A stretch of 64,000 nucleotides of DNA from Amphibalanus amphitrite (taxonomy: Eukaryota > Arthropoda > Thecostraca > Balanomorpha > Balanidae). The notes below the pieces were generated by a model, which was not told the DNA's origin, searched no databases, and worked only from the letters and a program-made list of their open reading frames with translations. Of the stretch, positions 21,637 to 33,849 are shown in pieces (the first letter of the stretch is position 1; every line of letters starts with the position of its first letter). The stretch covers positions 117,389 through 181,388 of the forward strand of contig NW_024882869.1 of the NCBI RefSeq assembly GCF_019059575.1, read 5' to 3'. Both the position numbers and the translations under genes were made by a program.

Positions 21637-22671
21637 CGGCGGCGTCTGTGATCACGTTGAACTTTCTGTGCGATGCGCGTACATTCTTCCTTATTCATTC
21701 CCAGACGCAGTACTGGCTCTTTCGTCGCCAGCGTGTGAACAAATGTGAAACCAACGGAATGGTGAGAACGGCGATGTCTCTTTCAAGAAATGTAACCGAA
21801 TGCTTTTTACGTCAATGGAATGGCTTATTTTATGTATTCGTGTCATACCATGTGTAAGGTGTGGTCAAGCGTCGATGTAACGCCCCCCCCCCCCCATGCG
21901 AGTCCGCCTTGGATGCGCTGTGACCGCCCTTGCGTGTATCCCATCGCATCAGTGACGTAAAGAACATTTATTTTATTTGAGTAAAGTTTATTATACACAA
22001 CTATGAAATAAACTATCACAGAACAGAAGAGAGTGGAAGGATATCCGCACTCCCGGAAAACTCTGGAGCTCTCCACGATTCACTCTGGCCGCACGTGCAC
22101 CATTGAAAAAATAAACAACCGGGGAATTACGCCGGTTATAACGAACCGATAAACCGCGCGCCGCGACGGAGGAGCTGACCGGCAGTCGCCTCCTCCGGCT
22201 GCGGCATGGGCCGGCACTGGCGCACGAGCGCAGCCACATGCCGGAAATAAGTCAATCACCAGCTCCTGAGCCGTAAGTTCATGATTTCGTTCGATGCCAC
22301 TCACTGAAATGGCGGCCGCCCCAACATAAATTGCACACACCAACCCCATTCTGTTTTGACTGTGACGCCAGCGGTGGCGCGACTCTCGCCAGCTCGCGGC
22401 TGGTCCTCCGTCGACCAGAAGCGCTGCACCGCCCAGCGCACACCTCGGCTCATCGCAGCAGCACGGAGCGCACCGCTATCCGCGCAGATACTGCGTCGAT
22501 TCCGGACACATTTGATGAGTCGCACAATTAAATCACGGATAGACACTTCGTCGACGCGTTGTAACACAAGAGGGACCGCCACCGCGCACGGCCAGCTCGG
22601 CCGCACTGTCTGTCGGCGCCAGTCGATAAACCTCTGTAATCTCTGGACTCTGCGCCGCCGTCCGTCGCCGC
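21637..22671. other. Convergent intergenic region between MEA1 and VRK 3' ends
   Basis: It contains a 13-base C-run at about 21883-21895 and no supported gene. AATAAA-like sites occur on the minus strand near 22000. GC-rich open frames at 22300-22660 are probably by-products. Confidence 0.35.
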
Positions 22672-25600
22672 TCAGACCGCCCGCGGGCTGCACTGGAGCG
22701 CCCGCAGCCGGCGGCTGGCGCGCAGCGTCGGCCGCGGCTCGGGCGTGCACAGCAGACTGGCCACGCGGCGCTGGCGGCCACCGGACGCCTTGCCGAGCCG
22801 GCGCGCGGCGGCCGACTCCTGGGCCGCCGCCGCCAGCCGGCGGGCGCGGATGAGCATCACAGCGGCCATGGCGGGCGTCACTGGGGAGCCGACGCCCGTC
22901 CACTCCGGGCAGCTCTGACTGCAGCACACAACGGGGCACAGGAGCGGAGCGTCAGCGTACTGCTGCTCTCGCTGTGCAGCGGCAAAACAACGCACAACTG
23001 GATCCTTACTCAGTCACCAGAACAATTCAACAATAATTTATACTTTGAACAATTTTTACTCCGCCAGTCACCAGAACAATTAAACAATAATTTTTACTTT
23101 AAACAATTTTTACTCAGTGAAACCACTGAAAATCTTACCTTACGACGTTAGATGATTCACGACTATAACACAAACCGATGAAATGCTCACCTGACCGTTC
23201 TACTGCGTTTCCTGCCGCCCTTCTCCGGGGAGCGCTGCTGCCGCTTGGCCAGCACCTCTCGCATGGCCGGCGTCAGGCTCTCGTAGACGATGGGTGCCGG
23301 CTCCGGGGAGGTGTCGCCGCCGGCACCGTCACCCTCATCCACCGGCCGCTGACGAGGAAGGGTAGGGTCAGTGGGACAACCCATACTCTGGGGCGGGTAG
23401 TCAGTGGAACAACCCGTACAGAGGAGAGATAGGATCCGTGGGACGATCATACTCAGGTGACGAGGAGAAAGAGGGTCAGTGAGACGGCCTGCACTCGTGA
23501 AAAATTGGGTTAGACTGACGGCGGCAGAAGGTATCACGGCAAAGAAAGGCCACTGTATCTACTAGGGCTGACTCAACCCGAGTTTGGCACGAGTCAGTGC
23601 ACGGTAACACTATTTCAAACTCCGCCTACATAGATGCGTGCCAAGCCGAAGGTGTAACAAAAACCCAGTGTTGGCATACATACGCCACAATGATGAACCA
23701 CCTGATGCGATCATTTTACTCGCTCGCTACGACAAAAAACGCGTAGCAAACGCTCCGTTCGTTATAGAAGCATGATTCAAAAAGACGTGGCGCAAGGTAC
23801 AGTAAACGAGTGACCGCCGACCAAGTAGACACCCACCTGGGCGGCGGTGCGGCGACGGCCCGCCTCCTCCACCATTTTGTTGAAGTGCTGCCAGTCGAAA
23901 TCACGCAGTTTGCCGTCGGAGCGCAGCGAGGGCGTCGTCACCGGCGACTCGTCGGGTGGCGGCGGAGGAGGGGGCGGCGGCGGTGGCGGGCCGCCATTGT
24001 CGGTGACCAGTCGGAGCGGGGGCCGGCCGCGCCGCCCGCCCGGCCGCCGCTGCGCGCGACCCAGACTGTTCTCCTGACCGCTGCCGCTGATCGGGAAAAC
24101 ACGTCTCGTTAAAGGCCAGCTCAAGGGAGAATGCGAATAGACACAAAGGGGGGTTTTTGCATGGCTTGGGATTAGAAAACGAGCACTCGAATCGGCCATC
24201 AGCAATACAATGATATTAGAATGAACTAGTGACATAATGCACAATTTTATGAAAGAAGTGTCCTGGCTATTTTCCCGGCAGCACCCCGTTCCCCGTCCAC
24301 CTCCACTGACCTGCTGGCGCGGCTGGCCGGGCCGGTGCGGCGCCGTTTGGCGGCCGGCAGCTGGCGGCGGCCCGTTGAGCGTGAGCGCGGGCGGCGGCGG
24401 CTGGCAGTGGCGGCGGCCTGAGGGCGGGGGCGGGGGCGACCGGTCAGACACGGCGGTGGCGGCGCGGCGTGCGGGCGGGGCGGCGGCGGCGCGCGGCGGG
24501 CGGCACTCACCGTCAGGGCGCCGGTCCGAGCGGACGGCGGCGCACTCACCGGCGCTGCCCGGCGGCGGCAGCACCAGCAGGAGCACGAGCGGGGCGCGGC
24601 GTCCTGCAACACGCCACACCGAGCCGGACGGTCAGACCCTGCCTGCGGCGCACCGGCGCGCGGCGCGTCTCGCTGGCAGCTCGGCGGTAGTGCTGAGTAT
24701 CCCCGGCGGCAGCTACAGCCACTGACCGCTGCTCCGGCGTTCATGCTTGGTCCAGCTGTCCCCAACAAAACGACACGCCTCGCAAACGGCATGTATTCTC
24801 AGAGCTCACATGTTAGTGACAATCATATTCACCCAGTCACCAGACTATCACAGCGAAATATCACAAAATAAAGCAAACCCCCTTCCGTTGGAACCTGAAA
24901 GCCAGATGGTTTACAAGCGTCCGTCGGCAGCGGTAGTCGGCTGAGGCACGGCTGGCGGCCGGGGTCCTCTCGCAGTCGATCACCGAGCCGGCCAGCGCTG
25001 CTCGCAGTGACGCCGCCCGCCACTCCGACCACCGTTTGTGGTCCGCCACGGGTGCCGGCGGTCTCGCAGCACAGCTCGGTCTCCGGTGGCGGCAGCGTGC
25101 ACCGCGCCGCGGCGCCCGGCGGTCGGCCGAGGGTCGCTCTCGGCAGCACGCCTCCTCCACCGCGGGCCAGCCGGTCCCTGCAACTGGCCACCGGTCACGG
25201 ACAGGGCGGAGGGAGCGGCGCGAGCGGCGGCGACAACCGACCCGCACACAGCCCCACTTACCGCTTTGGCGGCGGCGGCGGCAGCGGCAGCGCAGGAGAA
25301 CTCGAGGCGGGCACAACCGGCGCCCGACGGGCCGGCGCCGGCCCTCAGAACGTCCCGCAGCGCGTCGTAGTCGGGCGCCGTGTCGAACCCCAGCACCGAG
25401 ACCATCTGCATGTACTGCGCCAGCACCTCTGTGGACGGGGAGGAGAGGTATTTAAACAATGGGCCACTACGCATTGCAAACTGATCAACGACATAACTCA
25501 AATAACGCTCTCGCTGTCCACTACTCTACGAAGCAAACGAATACAATCTGTTCCACCCTATACGTGACATAGGTCAGCATACGGCTCACAAACTCCCTAG

Positions 25601-27171
25601 CTAGTCCACCGATGTACTATCTCTCTCAGCACCGCACTCACCGGCCTCTGGCGGCGGCGAGTCGCCGTAGCAGGCGTACACGAGGCCAGGTATGTGGCGC
25701 ATGTGGCGGTTCTTCTCGGCAGCCACCAGGTCGGCGTCATGCAGCAGGTGCTGCCAGGGCAGCCGGCCGGCCGTCCATTGGAGCAGGTTGTAGCCCAGGA
25801 TCTCCAGGTCGCCGCGCCGAGAGTGCGCCCCGATGTGCGCGTCCCGGCTGGTGAACTCGATGGTGCCGTCGTGCGCCTTGCGCAGGTCGGAGCCGTACGG
25901 CTTGTGGCGGCCGTTCAGGGAGTAACGACACGCCAGGCCAAAGTCCACAAGGTAGACCTGCGGCGGCGGAGGCGAGCGACGCCAGTTTAAAACATGGATC
26001 AGCACATACATTTACACACATTAGATTGGTCTAAAAGCTAAGACGTGCAACGAATTATTACATTTTCTCTTTTGACAGAAGGTTGCCGACACTGATGTTT
26101 CCAAGCAGCTTGTTGACAATAAACTAGACAGTAGACACGTTAGACTGTCCAAACTGGGTGGTACTACATGTGGTCCTGACTTCCAGCGGTCATGAGCAGT
26201 GAGCCGAACATACAAAGTAATTCCAACGCCCAGAAATAAAAACCTTACCTGGTTTTCGGTGCCTCTTTTGTAGCCAAGTAGGAGGTTCTGAGCTTTAATA
26301 TCGGCATGGATATACTCCCGACTGTGGATATACTCTAATGTGTCCAGCTGAAACGACAAACGTAGTCTGTGTCAGATGAAATGGTTATTAGAGCATAATC
26401 ATCCTCACGAGGTAAAGCGAGCTGCCTACTTGCCCGGGCTTAGGGGTGAGATCATTATGCAGTATGCACCCAAGGAAAATGAGGACTGATAGATTCTACT
26501 GAAGGAACAGCAGCTGAAATGGTGACGATATGGATGGGGCCGAAGGCCGAGCACAAGTGTGAAAAGCAGAGATGTTAAAGCACTTTATTCGACGCCATCC
26601 TACCCAGACATCTCCTCCGTCCAGCACGCAGACCATCCTCCCGGCCGCCGCCGCCGCGACCCGCGCTACTCACCACCTGGAGTCCGATGGTGAGCGCGGT
26701 GCCGAACGGGAAGCGGCCGCCGTGCCGGTCCAGCAGGCGCTGCAGGTCCGAGCCGAACCGGTCCATCACCATGAACCGGTACCGCTCGCCGGCGTGCTCC
26801 ACCGAGCCGCTGCCGACGAAGCGCGGCATGCCCAGCCGCCGGAGCCGGCGCGCGCGCTGCCAGGCGGCGATCGTGTCGGCGCGGCCCACCCGGTGGTAGC
26901 AGTGCATCTCGGAGAAGAGCGGCCCGCTCCAATGCGGCTCCACCTTGATGGCGTGGCTGGCCTCTGCGGACGAGTCGCGCGCCGCCGAGTAGATCTCGCC
27001 GAAGCCGCCGGAGCCGATGGAGCGGCCGAGCCGCCAGCGCTGCTGCGACACGTCCGTCAGTGTGAGGCCGGCCGGCAGCGGCGCCGGCAGCCGGTGGCCG
27101 GCGGCGGCGCGCCGCGCCGGGGACGGAGGGCCGCCGCCGCCGCCGCCGCCGCGACACTTGCGCACAGGCAT
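22672..27171 (-). CDS. VRK1: VRK1/NHK-1 (ballchen)-type serine/threonine kinase
   Basis: Eight coding exons on the minus strand fit in phase: 27171-26674, 26347-26249, 25957-25642, 25428-25262, 24417-24311, 24086-23837, 23348-23191 and 22918-22672. They total 613 residues. Vaccinia-related kinases of animals are nuclear kinases that phosphorylate BAF and histones during mitosis and meiosis. The kinase domain shows the Gly loop ([13 protein letters not shown], about 49-61), the Lys at residue 76, the catalytic H-A-D-I-K with Asp182 and Asn187, D-F-G at 204-206, and the VRK-specific G-T-I-E-F-T-S-x-D-A-H block. The length and long tail resemble insect NHK-1 rather than short vertebrate VRK1. 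The tail has a basic stretch ([14 protein letters not shown], likely nuclear import), a run of about 12 Pro, and [17 protein letters not shown]. The first six exons are secure; tail splicing is inferred from phase. An optional 54-base exon at 24603-24550 would also keep frame. An acceptor at 27187 marks an untranslated upstream exon, perhaps the one with a donor at 31651. Confidence 0.88.
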
Positions 27172-27797
27172 TGCAGCGGGACCCCTCTGAAAGCACACAA
27201 CAACAGCAAACGTCAGCAAGGAGAGAGACTATGGCCTGTTGCTGCAGCATAGCTGAAATATAAGCATTTAATACTTAACAATGAGCAGCTGCAAATGGCA
27301 GCAAACCAGTGCCTTTATGAGAGAGGGATGTTGAAATAGCAGAGTTGAACTCCTTATAGTTATGGATAGTTAGTCTCAGACCTAAACATGGAATAGTGAG
27401 GACACAAAGAAAGTATGAAGTGTAGCTACTAGCACAAAGCACATTACCTAATTCAGAGTACCAGTAAATAACAGCTCGTAGTTTTCCCACCCATCAAAAA
27501 GTTATGTGACCCAAAATATTTTTAATTTAGGGAATTTTACAGTACACAGACTAATAAAAGTTTTATAAAACTTCCACAGAGTAACCATTCCATTGAAAAT
27601 ACCCCCATGTAGGATTTATATATGAGTCAATGGAGTTAAGGTGCACAATAGAGCCTTTTCATTTATTATGAGGAATATCAAATATTGATGCCTAACAGTA
27701 GAACTATGCCTAGTCATTTTTTGGTTCTAAGGGCTGTATAAGAAAAACTGGTGCACTTTAGAATTGAGTTGTAAGAAAAGCACATCCAAAGGGTTAA

Positions 27798-29606
27798 TAT
27801 TATTCCTCGCCCGCACATGCCATTTTCCCATCCTAGAACGCACATGGGGGGGGGGGGGGTTGCCACCCCCCCCCCCCGCGCCATTTCGTTCCTGTTGGAG
27901 ATAGAGCTTAGCAGTAAAGACCAAAAAGATTCTTTGGGAAGAGACGAATCCAATGATACCCAGTTTTACCTTCTCAGGTCAGTCATTGACCTTCCAGGTC
28001 AGGTCAAACAAAAAAATATTGCTGTTTTGGGTCACCATTGGATATCAAGTGCGCTGCTTATCAAATACCGATGACGATGCTGTTTTCTGGTGGCAAGCCA
28101 GCTAGAACCTCTTTGTCACACTACCCGACCAGAATTTTGCTGCTGAGGTCATTTCAGGTCAAGTTAGGTCAAGGTCAATTATATGTGTTTGTATGTCTGT
28201 GTGTGTCTGTGTGTATAGGGGAAGTTGGGGGAACGCCGAAGACTTTTTTTCTGACGCCCGTAGCACGCAAGGTAGACAACATAAGCTATTCTTGTTGGCG
28301 TCATTCGAGAGGCCAGTCTTTTGCCTTTCAAACATACCAGGCGCATTTGATGAATTCGCATACCGTTAAGCGCACAAACTAAAAATATCAAAGAAGTGAC
28401 TTTTTCGGCGTTGCCCCGGACTGCGGGGAAAGCCGAAAATGGGAGAAATGATCTACGGGGAATGCCGACATTGATGTTTTGCCATTTTATCTAAAACTTT
28501 ATCCAGAATTGATCAAAGCTGACACGCGTTTTAAGAGCTTGAGGACGCGGTGCACACTGGAAGTTATAATTGTGTGATATAGTAAGAACATGCCAGGTAA
28601 ATCATTCCTTATAGGTAACAGGCCGTTGTGTCGGTTGAAAGTGTAATTTGTGTGACTAAAAATACGCGTTGCTATTCTACAGCAGTAAAGTCCACGTAGC
28701 GTGCTTTTAACACGTGCGTAATCGCACGTTTTCGGCATTACCCCAGCCTGCCATACTTTCATTTGCAGGCCCATAACTTTTCAACGTGCTGTATAAATTT
28801 CAAATATGCAGCACACTTATGCAAAGACATGCTAAAGATTACTTGACCGAATTGGCCAGACAAACGGTAGCATAATGAGTAAGAAATGCAGCTTCAAAGG
28901 CGCATGTAGTACAAGGGAAACGTACCTTGAAAACGCTCTTGGCGCCCTCACAGTCGAAGTATTCCGAATGACGACTCGTAACAAACATGCGATAATTGTA
29001 GTCACTTAAGCTTCAGAGCATCACTGACAGGTGGCATCCATGTCTTACGGTTTTCGAAATATCTCGAATTTCGGCTTTGCCCCAACTCCGGCATTGCCCC
29101 AACTTCCCCTACTGATGTGTGCACCGATTGTTTTTGGGTCCATATTACATGAAATCATGATCTGAGAAGCTTTTACCAAAAAAGCAGTCAAAAAACTTCA
29201 CAAAAAGTAAATTCAGCTTGCCTAAAACGCAATTATCTTAGATGACCTAGGTTGACCTTGACCCTGACCTTGACCCCTGTACATCGTCGAACAACATGTT
29301 CCATGATAGGTGGGAGGTAAGACTGGCAAAAAAGGCCAAAATCAGGGTGTCAAAAGCTCACAAGGCCCATGGCAAGCGCAAGATGTTGAGAATTGGCCAT
29401 TTGGGTCATGACATGACCTGAAAAACAATGTCATATCTCCGGAACAAAAAATCACAGAAACTTGAAATTTTCAGTGGACATCAAGAAAGGATAGAGGAGC
29501 AGCTATACGAAAAATCAGCCTTCTAGCTCTAAAAATGTTAAGTGCAGAGCAGAAAGACTACATGGGGGGGGGGGGGTGGCAACCACCCCCCATGTGTGGG
29601 CGAGGG
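27798..29606. mobile_element. TTAA-flanked G-run/palindrome-ended element, with a nested 892-bp MITE
   Basis: TTAA is at 27794-27797 and 29607-29610. The ends are inverted versions of CCTCGCCCRCACATG, each followed by a G-run, a short palindromic core (GGTTGCCACC) and a C-run (27846-27877 and 29563-29592). The left end has seven extra bases before the conserved part. The interior is rich in GGTCA/TGACC (27978-28006, 28146-28173, 29236-29273). A second element (28218-29109) is inserted, leaving about 0.9 kb of original sequence. Confidence 0.7.
28218..29109. mobile_element. 892-bp TA-flanked MITE, copy A
   Basis: The ends GGGGAAGTTGGGG are inverted, with TA on both sides (28216-28217 and 29110-29111). 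The end-like motif GGGG(C)AAYGCCGA recurs inside. A near-identical copy of the same length lies inverted at 47862-48753, so both were active recently. Short open frames are shared by the copies but carry no recognisable domain. Confidence 0.85.
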
Positions 29607-29610
29607 TTAA

Positions 29611-30169
29611 TAAGTGCTGCCGACTAGACAAATTAGCTGAAAATCCAGTTATTTTTAAAAAGTTAATGATTTTGTTTAATTTGCTAGAAAAAAACACTGA
29701 ACTCAAAACACATTTATAGGATTACCAAATTATTTTCAATGCCCTATGCGATTAGATAACTCACAGCCCTAGTTATCAGAACCAAAAAAATGTTAGACAA
29801 ACTAGTTAGAATTTGACAATTCATATGTGCATGTTGTTTTTCTTAAGCATGCCAGATTTAGTGCACATTTCTAGATACTTGCAAACTACAAAACAACAAA
29901 AAGAGAAACAAAACAGACATAGCTTTATTAGGATAAGTTAAAATTGAGGCTAACTTCAAAGAACAGCATTAACAGCTAAATAAAATGAAATGATAAATGG
30001 TTGTTGCATTCAGAAAACAGCACACCATTTTCACTAGTATATATGCATAACAAAAACAACATTGACTTTACTTTTCTTTTTTAAGCATACTTGTAACCTT
30101 TTCACATATCTAACGATGCCTTCGTGCAGCTAAAAGCAATGAAGCTCAGCATTCTATGCAGATTAGGTA
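29611..30169. other. AT-rich non-coding stretch
   Basis: Nothing recognised. It probably lies in the long untranslated first intron of the VRK gene. Confidence 0.35.
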
Positions 30170-31285
30170 CCGTAAAATGGGGTGTTAAGGGACAGTGGGG
30201 TGCTAAGGGACAGTTGCATGGAAAAAACTTTGAGTCATATTAACTTCCTAATTTGAGAAGGTTCAATAAAAATTTCAGTGTGGTAGTTGACACTGTTTTG
30301 TTCTTGACCATAGGACAAAATGGTATGGTTTTTCATGCAAGTGATTTGGTTCAAAAATGGATTTGAAAATCATGCTACATTTTCACAAAATTGAAATATC
30401 TCCAAAACTCTGTGTGTACCACATAAACTAGTGGGTGTACAGGGAAAATGAATGCATAGGTGTATTGTCACATGTATTGCACATGTTTCCTGAAAAACTT
30501 GTGCAAATCCACCCATTCATTCATCATCCTCTTCCTCTTTTCCGGATACATGCATATTTTGAGGTGGATGTGGGGTGCTAAGGGACAGGGAAGAAAAAAT
30601 AAAAAATAATGTATAAATAAAATTTCTTTCAGTAGGCATGGAAAACACCAAATTCCCCATAAAATGCTGGCAAGTTCATGCTTTTATCTCTAACACATCT
30701 TAAGTTATATAACGAAACATCTCAACACTCTCTTTTACAATGATGGGTCAATGGAGGCTGATGTAGGTAAATGTGATGTCATCATAAAAAGGCTAAGACA
30801 AAGAGGGCAACATAATGACAAGTGACTAGCTTCAACATGGGTTTTTATTGATGACAGAAGGGTACTTTTTGGTTCTGTTTATCTTATAATTAGCACATTT
30901 TCCAGGAGTGTAAACTGCATTACACGTAATTGGCTAAAAAGGTCATTAGTGGTGAATGAACCTGACTTGTTTTGTGACAGAATATGCAAAACATTTCAAT
31001 AAATAAATTGTGTGCCCTTCCACACCCCAATTGTGGGCATTTGATGACCATTTCTTGAAATAATATAGGTGTCCCTTAACACCCCACATTGGGGTGCTAG
31101 GGGACAGTGATGAAAAATAATGAAAAATAGTATGTAGGTATAAATCTTAAAAACTTTAATGTGGCAGGCATATAAAGCACCAAATTCCACATAAAATGCT
31201 GATTATTTGATGCTTCTATCTCCAACCCTTCTTGAGTTATATAACAAAACACCTCAAAACTGTCCCTTAACACCCCGTTTTACGG
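30170..31285. mobile_element. 1.1-kb TA-flanked element with CCGTAAAATGGGGTG ends
   Basis: The inverted ends CCGTAAAATGGGGTGTTAAG and its complement are flanked by TA (30168-30169 and 31286-31287). The sub-end motif GGGGTGCTAAGGGACAG is repeated at about 30198, 30571 and 31090 and inverted near 31070 and 31262. There is no coding capacity. It shares CCGTAAAxxGGGGTG ends with the 8279-11160 element. Confidence 0.8.
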
Positions 31286-33849
31286 TACCTACTAAAGCTG
31301 GCTGACAATGACATTAGTTCAAGAAACTTTGAATTACAAATGGAAAAATAAATCAAATCCTGAGCTGCACATTCATTCTGGGAAATATATGGCAATTCTT
31401 TGACAAGAAATCACAAAACTTGAAAGGAAACAGTATAGCAGTACTGCGTAGACAAATACGACGCACATCAGGGAATGCATATCGCTTACTATCACAGTCC
31501 TAAGAAAAATCATGCAGAAACGTGCACACAGCTTCACTATGCTTCAAAAGACACTAATGATTTAGGCTGGATGCAAAACAGCTTAAAACCTACAAGAGAA
31601 AGTTATTCAGTGTTCAAGGACAACAGCTCATCAACCGCCCAAAAGAGCTTACCTTTTCGAGGCTAAGACGTCCAGCTCATCGCAAGAAACACCAACCGAT
31701 TCGATGATATAATATCAATTTACCAGAACTAACCAGTAAAGTAACCTAGTTAAACATAAACAGGCCAAATTGCACTGAAATTAACTACCACGACGTTGCC
31801 ACGACGCGCATCCCCCCCGCCGCCGCAAAACGCATCGCGCCACAATCGTAAAAACACAAAAGGCGACTAAAGCGTCAAATCAAGTACTGCTAAATTATTC
31901 AATGGGGTATTTTCGACATAAAAGCAAAAATATGTGAACATTCGACAGCAAAAAACAGGCAAGAGATCTTCAAATCTAAATACACATATTATATGAAATT
32001 GCGTGAACCAGTGTACATAAAATTTGTAATTTAGATCGGACCCTGAAAAACCGTAACTGTCTCAATTTACCTACGAAATTCTAGTAGCTCCCGATTTCCT
32101 GACCTCTAGGTCATCGACCTGGCCTCGAAGGTCAACCAATGACCTACTACGACCTTGTCACCTTAATGTCGGGTACACGGTATATAGAGCACTATCTATA
32201 ATCGGCTTTCTCTCGTCAAGGGCAACACGGCGTTTTTTCGCGAAATTCTAGCTTATAAGGGACCAAGCCGCTGGGTAAGAGGTCTCCGTCCCATGCAGGG
32301 GTGTAACTTTTGCTTTTGAGACGGGGGTGCACTTGGTGATGGGGGCGACCTTCAATGAGGATAGGGGCGCTTCCAAGGAGAATAGATGGTGCATATCTCT
32401 CAACAGGCGCGCACACAGGATTTTTGAACGGGAGGGGGAGCACGACCTGCAAACTGGGGCCCTCCATGACGAAGGGTCCCAGGCCCCAGCCGAAAAGTTT
32501 TCCAACGCGATTATTTTTCGGTTGACTTGAAACTTAGCTTCTGTCGATGCATGATAAAACAATTACTTCAGTGCCCGTTCAATTTTCAAAGCATTTAATG
32601 TTCCATTTTTGTTTACGCAGCATGTTTCATTCAAATACGATTCAGTGAGTAGTTATCACCATCTTTACAATCACGTAGAATATTCGATTAATAAGCGTGG
32701 ATGCAAGGCCCTCAGAAATCAGCGCGGGTAGCGCCTGACTGCCGGCCGGCCGACCGACCCCGGCTAGCTAGAAGAGGAGGCTAATCACGGGTTGGCCCGG
32801 ATGTGTATGAGCGGGGCAGCACCCCCTTTGTCAATTCGCGTATTTATTTAGGCACATCGACATAAAAAGTCAGTACAATGATTCGTAGCGAGATCACAGA
32901 CAAGAGATTTAACTTTTTTTAGACTGGTTTTGACGCTGTCAGAAATCCTAGACGTGTTTCACGACTTTTGTGTTCATATTTCTTCTTACGACACACGACT
33001 CTGGCATTGAATTTTATCAGTTTCTGAATGCGATGAAGCTGGATTATGCCGCAAGCTCCATAAATTGACATACAGTATGTCCGGATGGTTGACAGAACTA
33101 ACGACAACACGACTTGATTAAGAACAGAGTGAGGTATGACGTGACTAGCATGGGCTAAAGCTAACAGAGTGCCGGTACATTTATTTTCTGACGAGGTGAT
33201 CGATGTGGTTGCCGAATGTCAGATGCCTATCCATGTGTACGCCTAAATTCTTTACTGTATAACCTCATTTGGGCCTTCTGGGGTCCGATTTGGGCCCTCC
33301 TGGTCTTTTTGATCGTCATTTCAGCTCATTTTAGACAGTCTTCGGCGGTCTTAAGATTAGGGGCTCATTTGAGAACCATTTGAGATGGCCCCCTTTCGGA
33401 TGGGGGGGGGGGGGGCAGGGGCCCGTGTGCCCCCCCCCTCGTGTGCGCCTTTGTCTCTCAATTTCGGTAAAATGCTTTGTTGGTATATTTCGAAATTCAG
33501 ACTTAAAAGTGATCACCATTTTGCGTTCCTCCGATTTAGTTTGAACACAGTCGGATGTTGCAAATGGGATTGCAGTTCATTTATATTTACCCAAGGCCCT
33601 CTAACCGGCGCACAAATAAACGGATGTCGAGGCTTCTACTTGTAGGTACAAAAACTTTTGAAATAAAATGAATTTTAATTGTACATATGAACACTAAACA
33701 CCCCAATGTTAGAGTCCAATGGTACAAAGTTGGGTATTACGAAATGACATTAAATTCGTTTGCACAAATATCAATCAATCAATTAAATCTATAACGAAAT
33801 TGCATTTTGCCTTTTTATTCCAACCTTTTATAGAATCGGAGTGCCCTTT
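31286..33849. other. Mixed non-coding repeats
   Basis: This includes GGTCA/TGACC clusters (32100-32160), a segment beginning GCGCACACAGGATTTTTGAACG (32406) like the hAT-type end at 2100, and a 15-base G-run with an 8-base C-run around 33402-33438 that looks like one end of another G-run element. No gene is supported. A minus-strand donor GAAAAG-GTAAGC at 31651 may end an untranslated VRK exon. Confidence 0.4.

Noticed and set aside
22301-22939. 212-codon minus-strand open frame overlapping the last VRK exon
   Set aside because: It is in a different frame from the exon that fits the VRK splice phases; GC-rich by-product.
24550-24603. Possible 18-codon VRK exon ([12 protein letters not shown] type)
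   Set aside because: It keeps frame and has splice-like borders but is low-complexity with an unusual Cys-rich sequence; listed only as optional.
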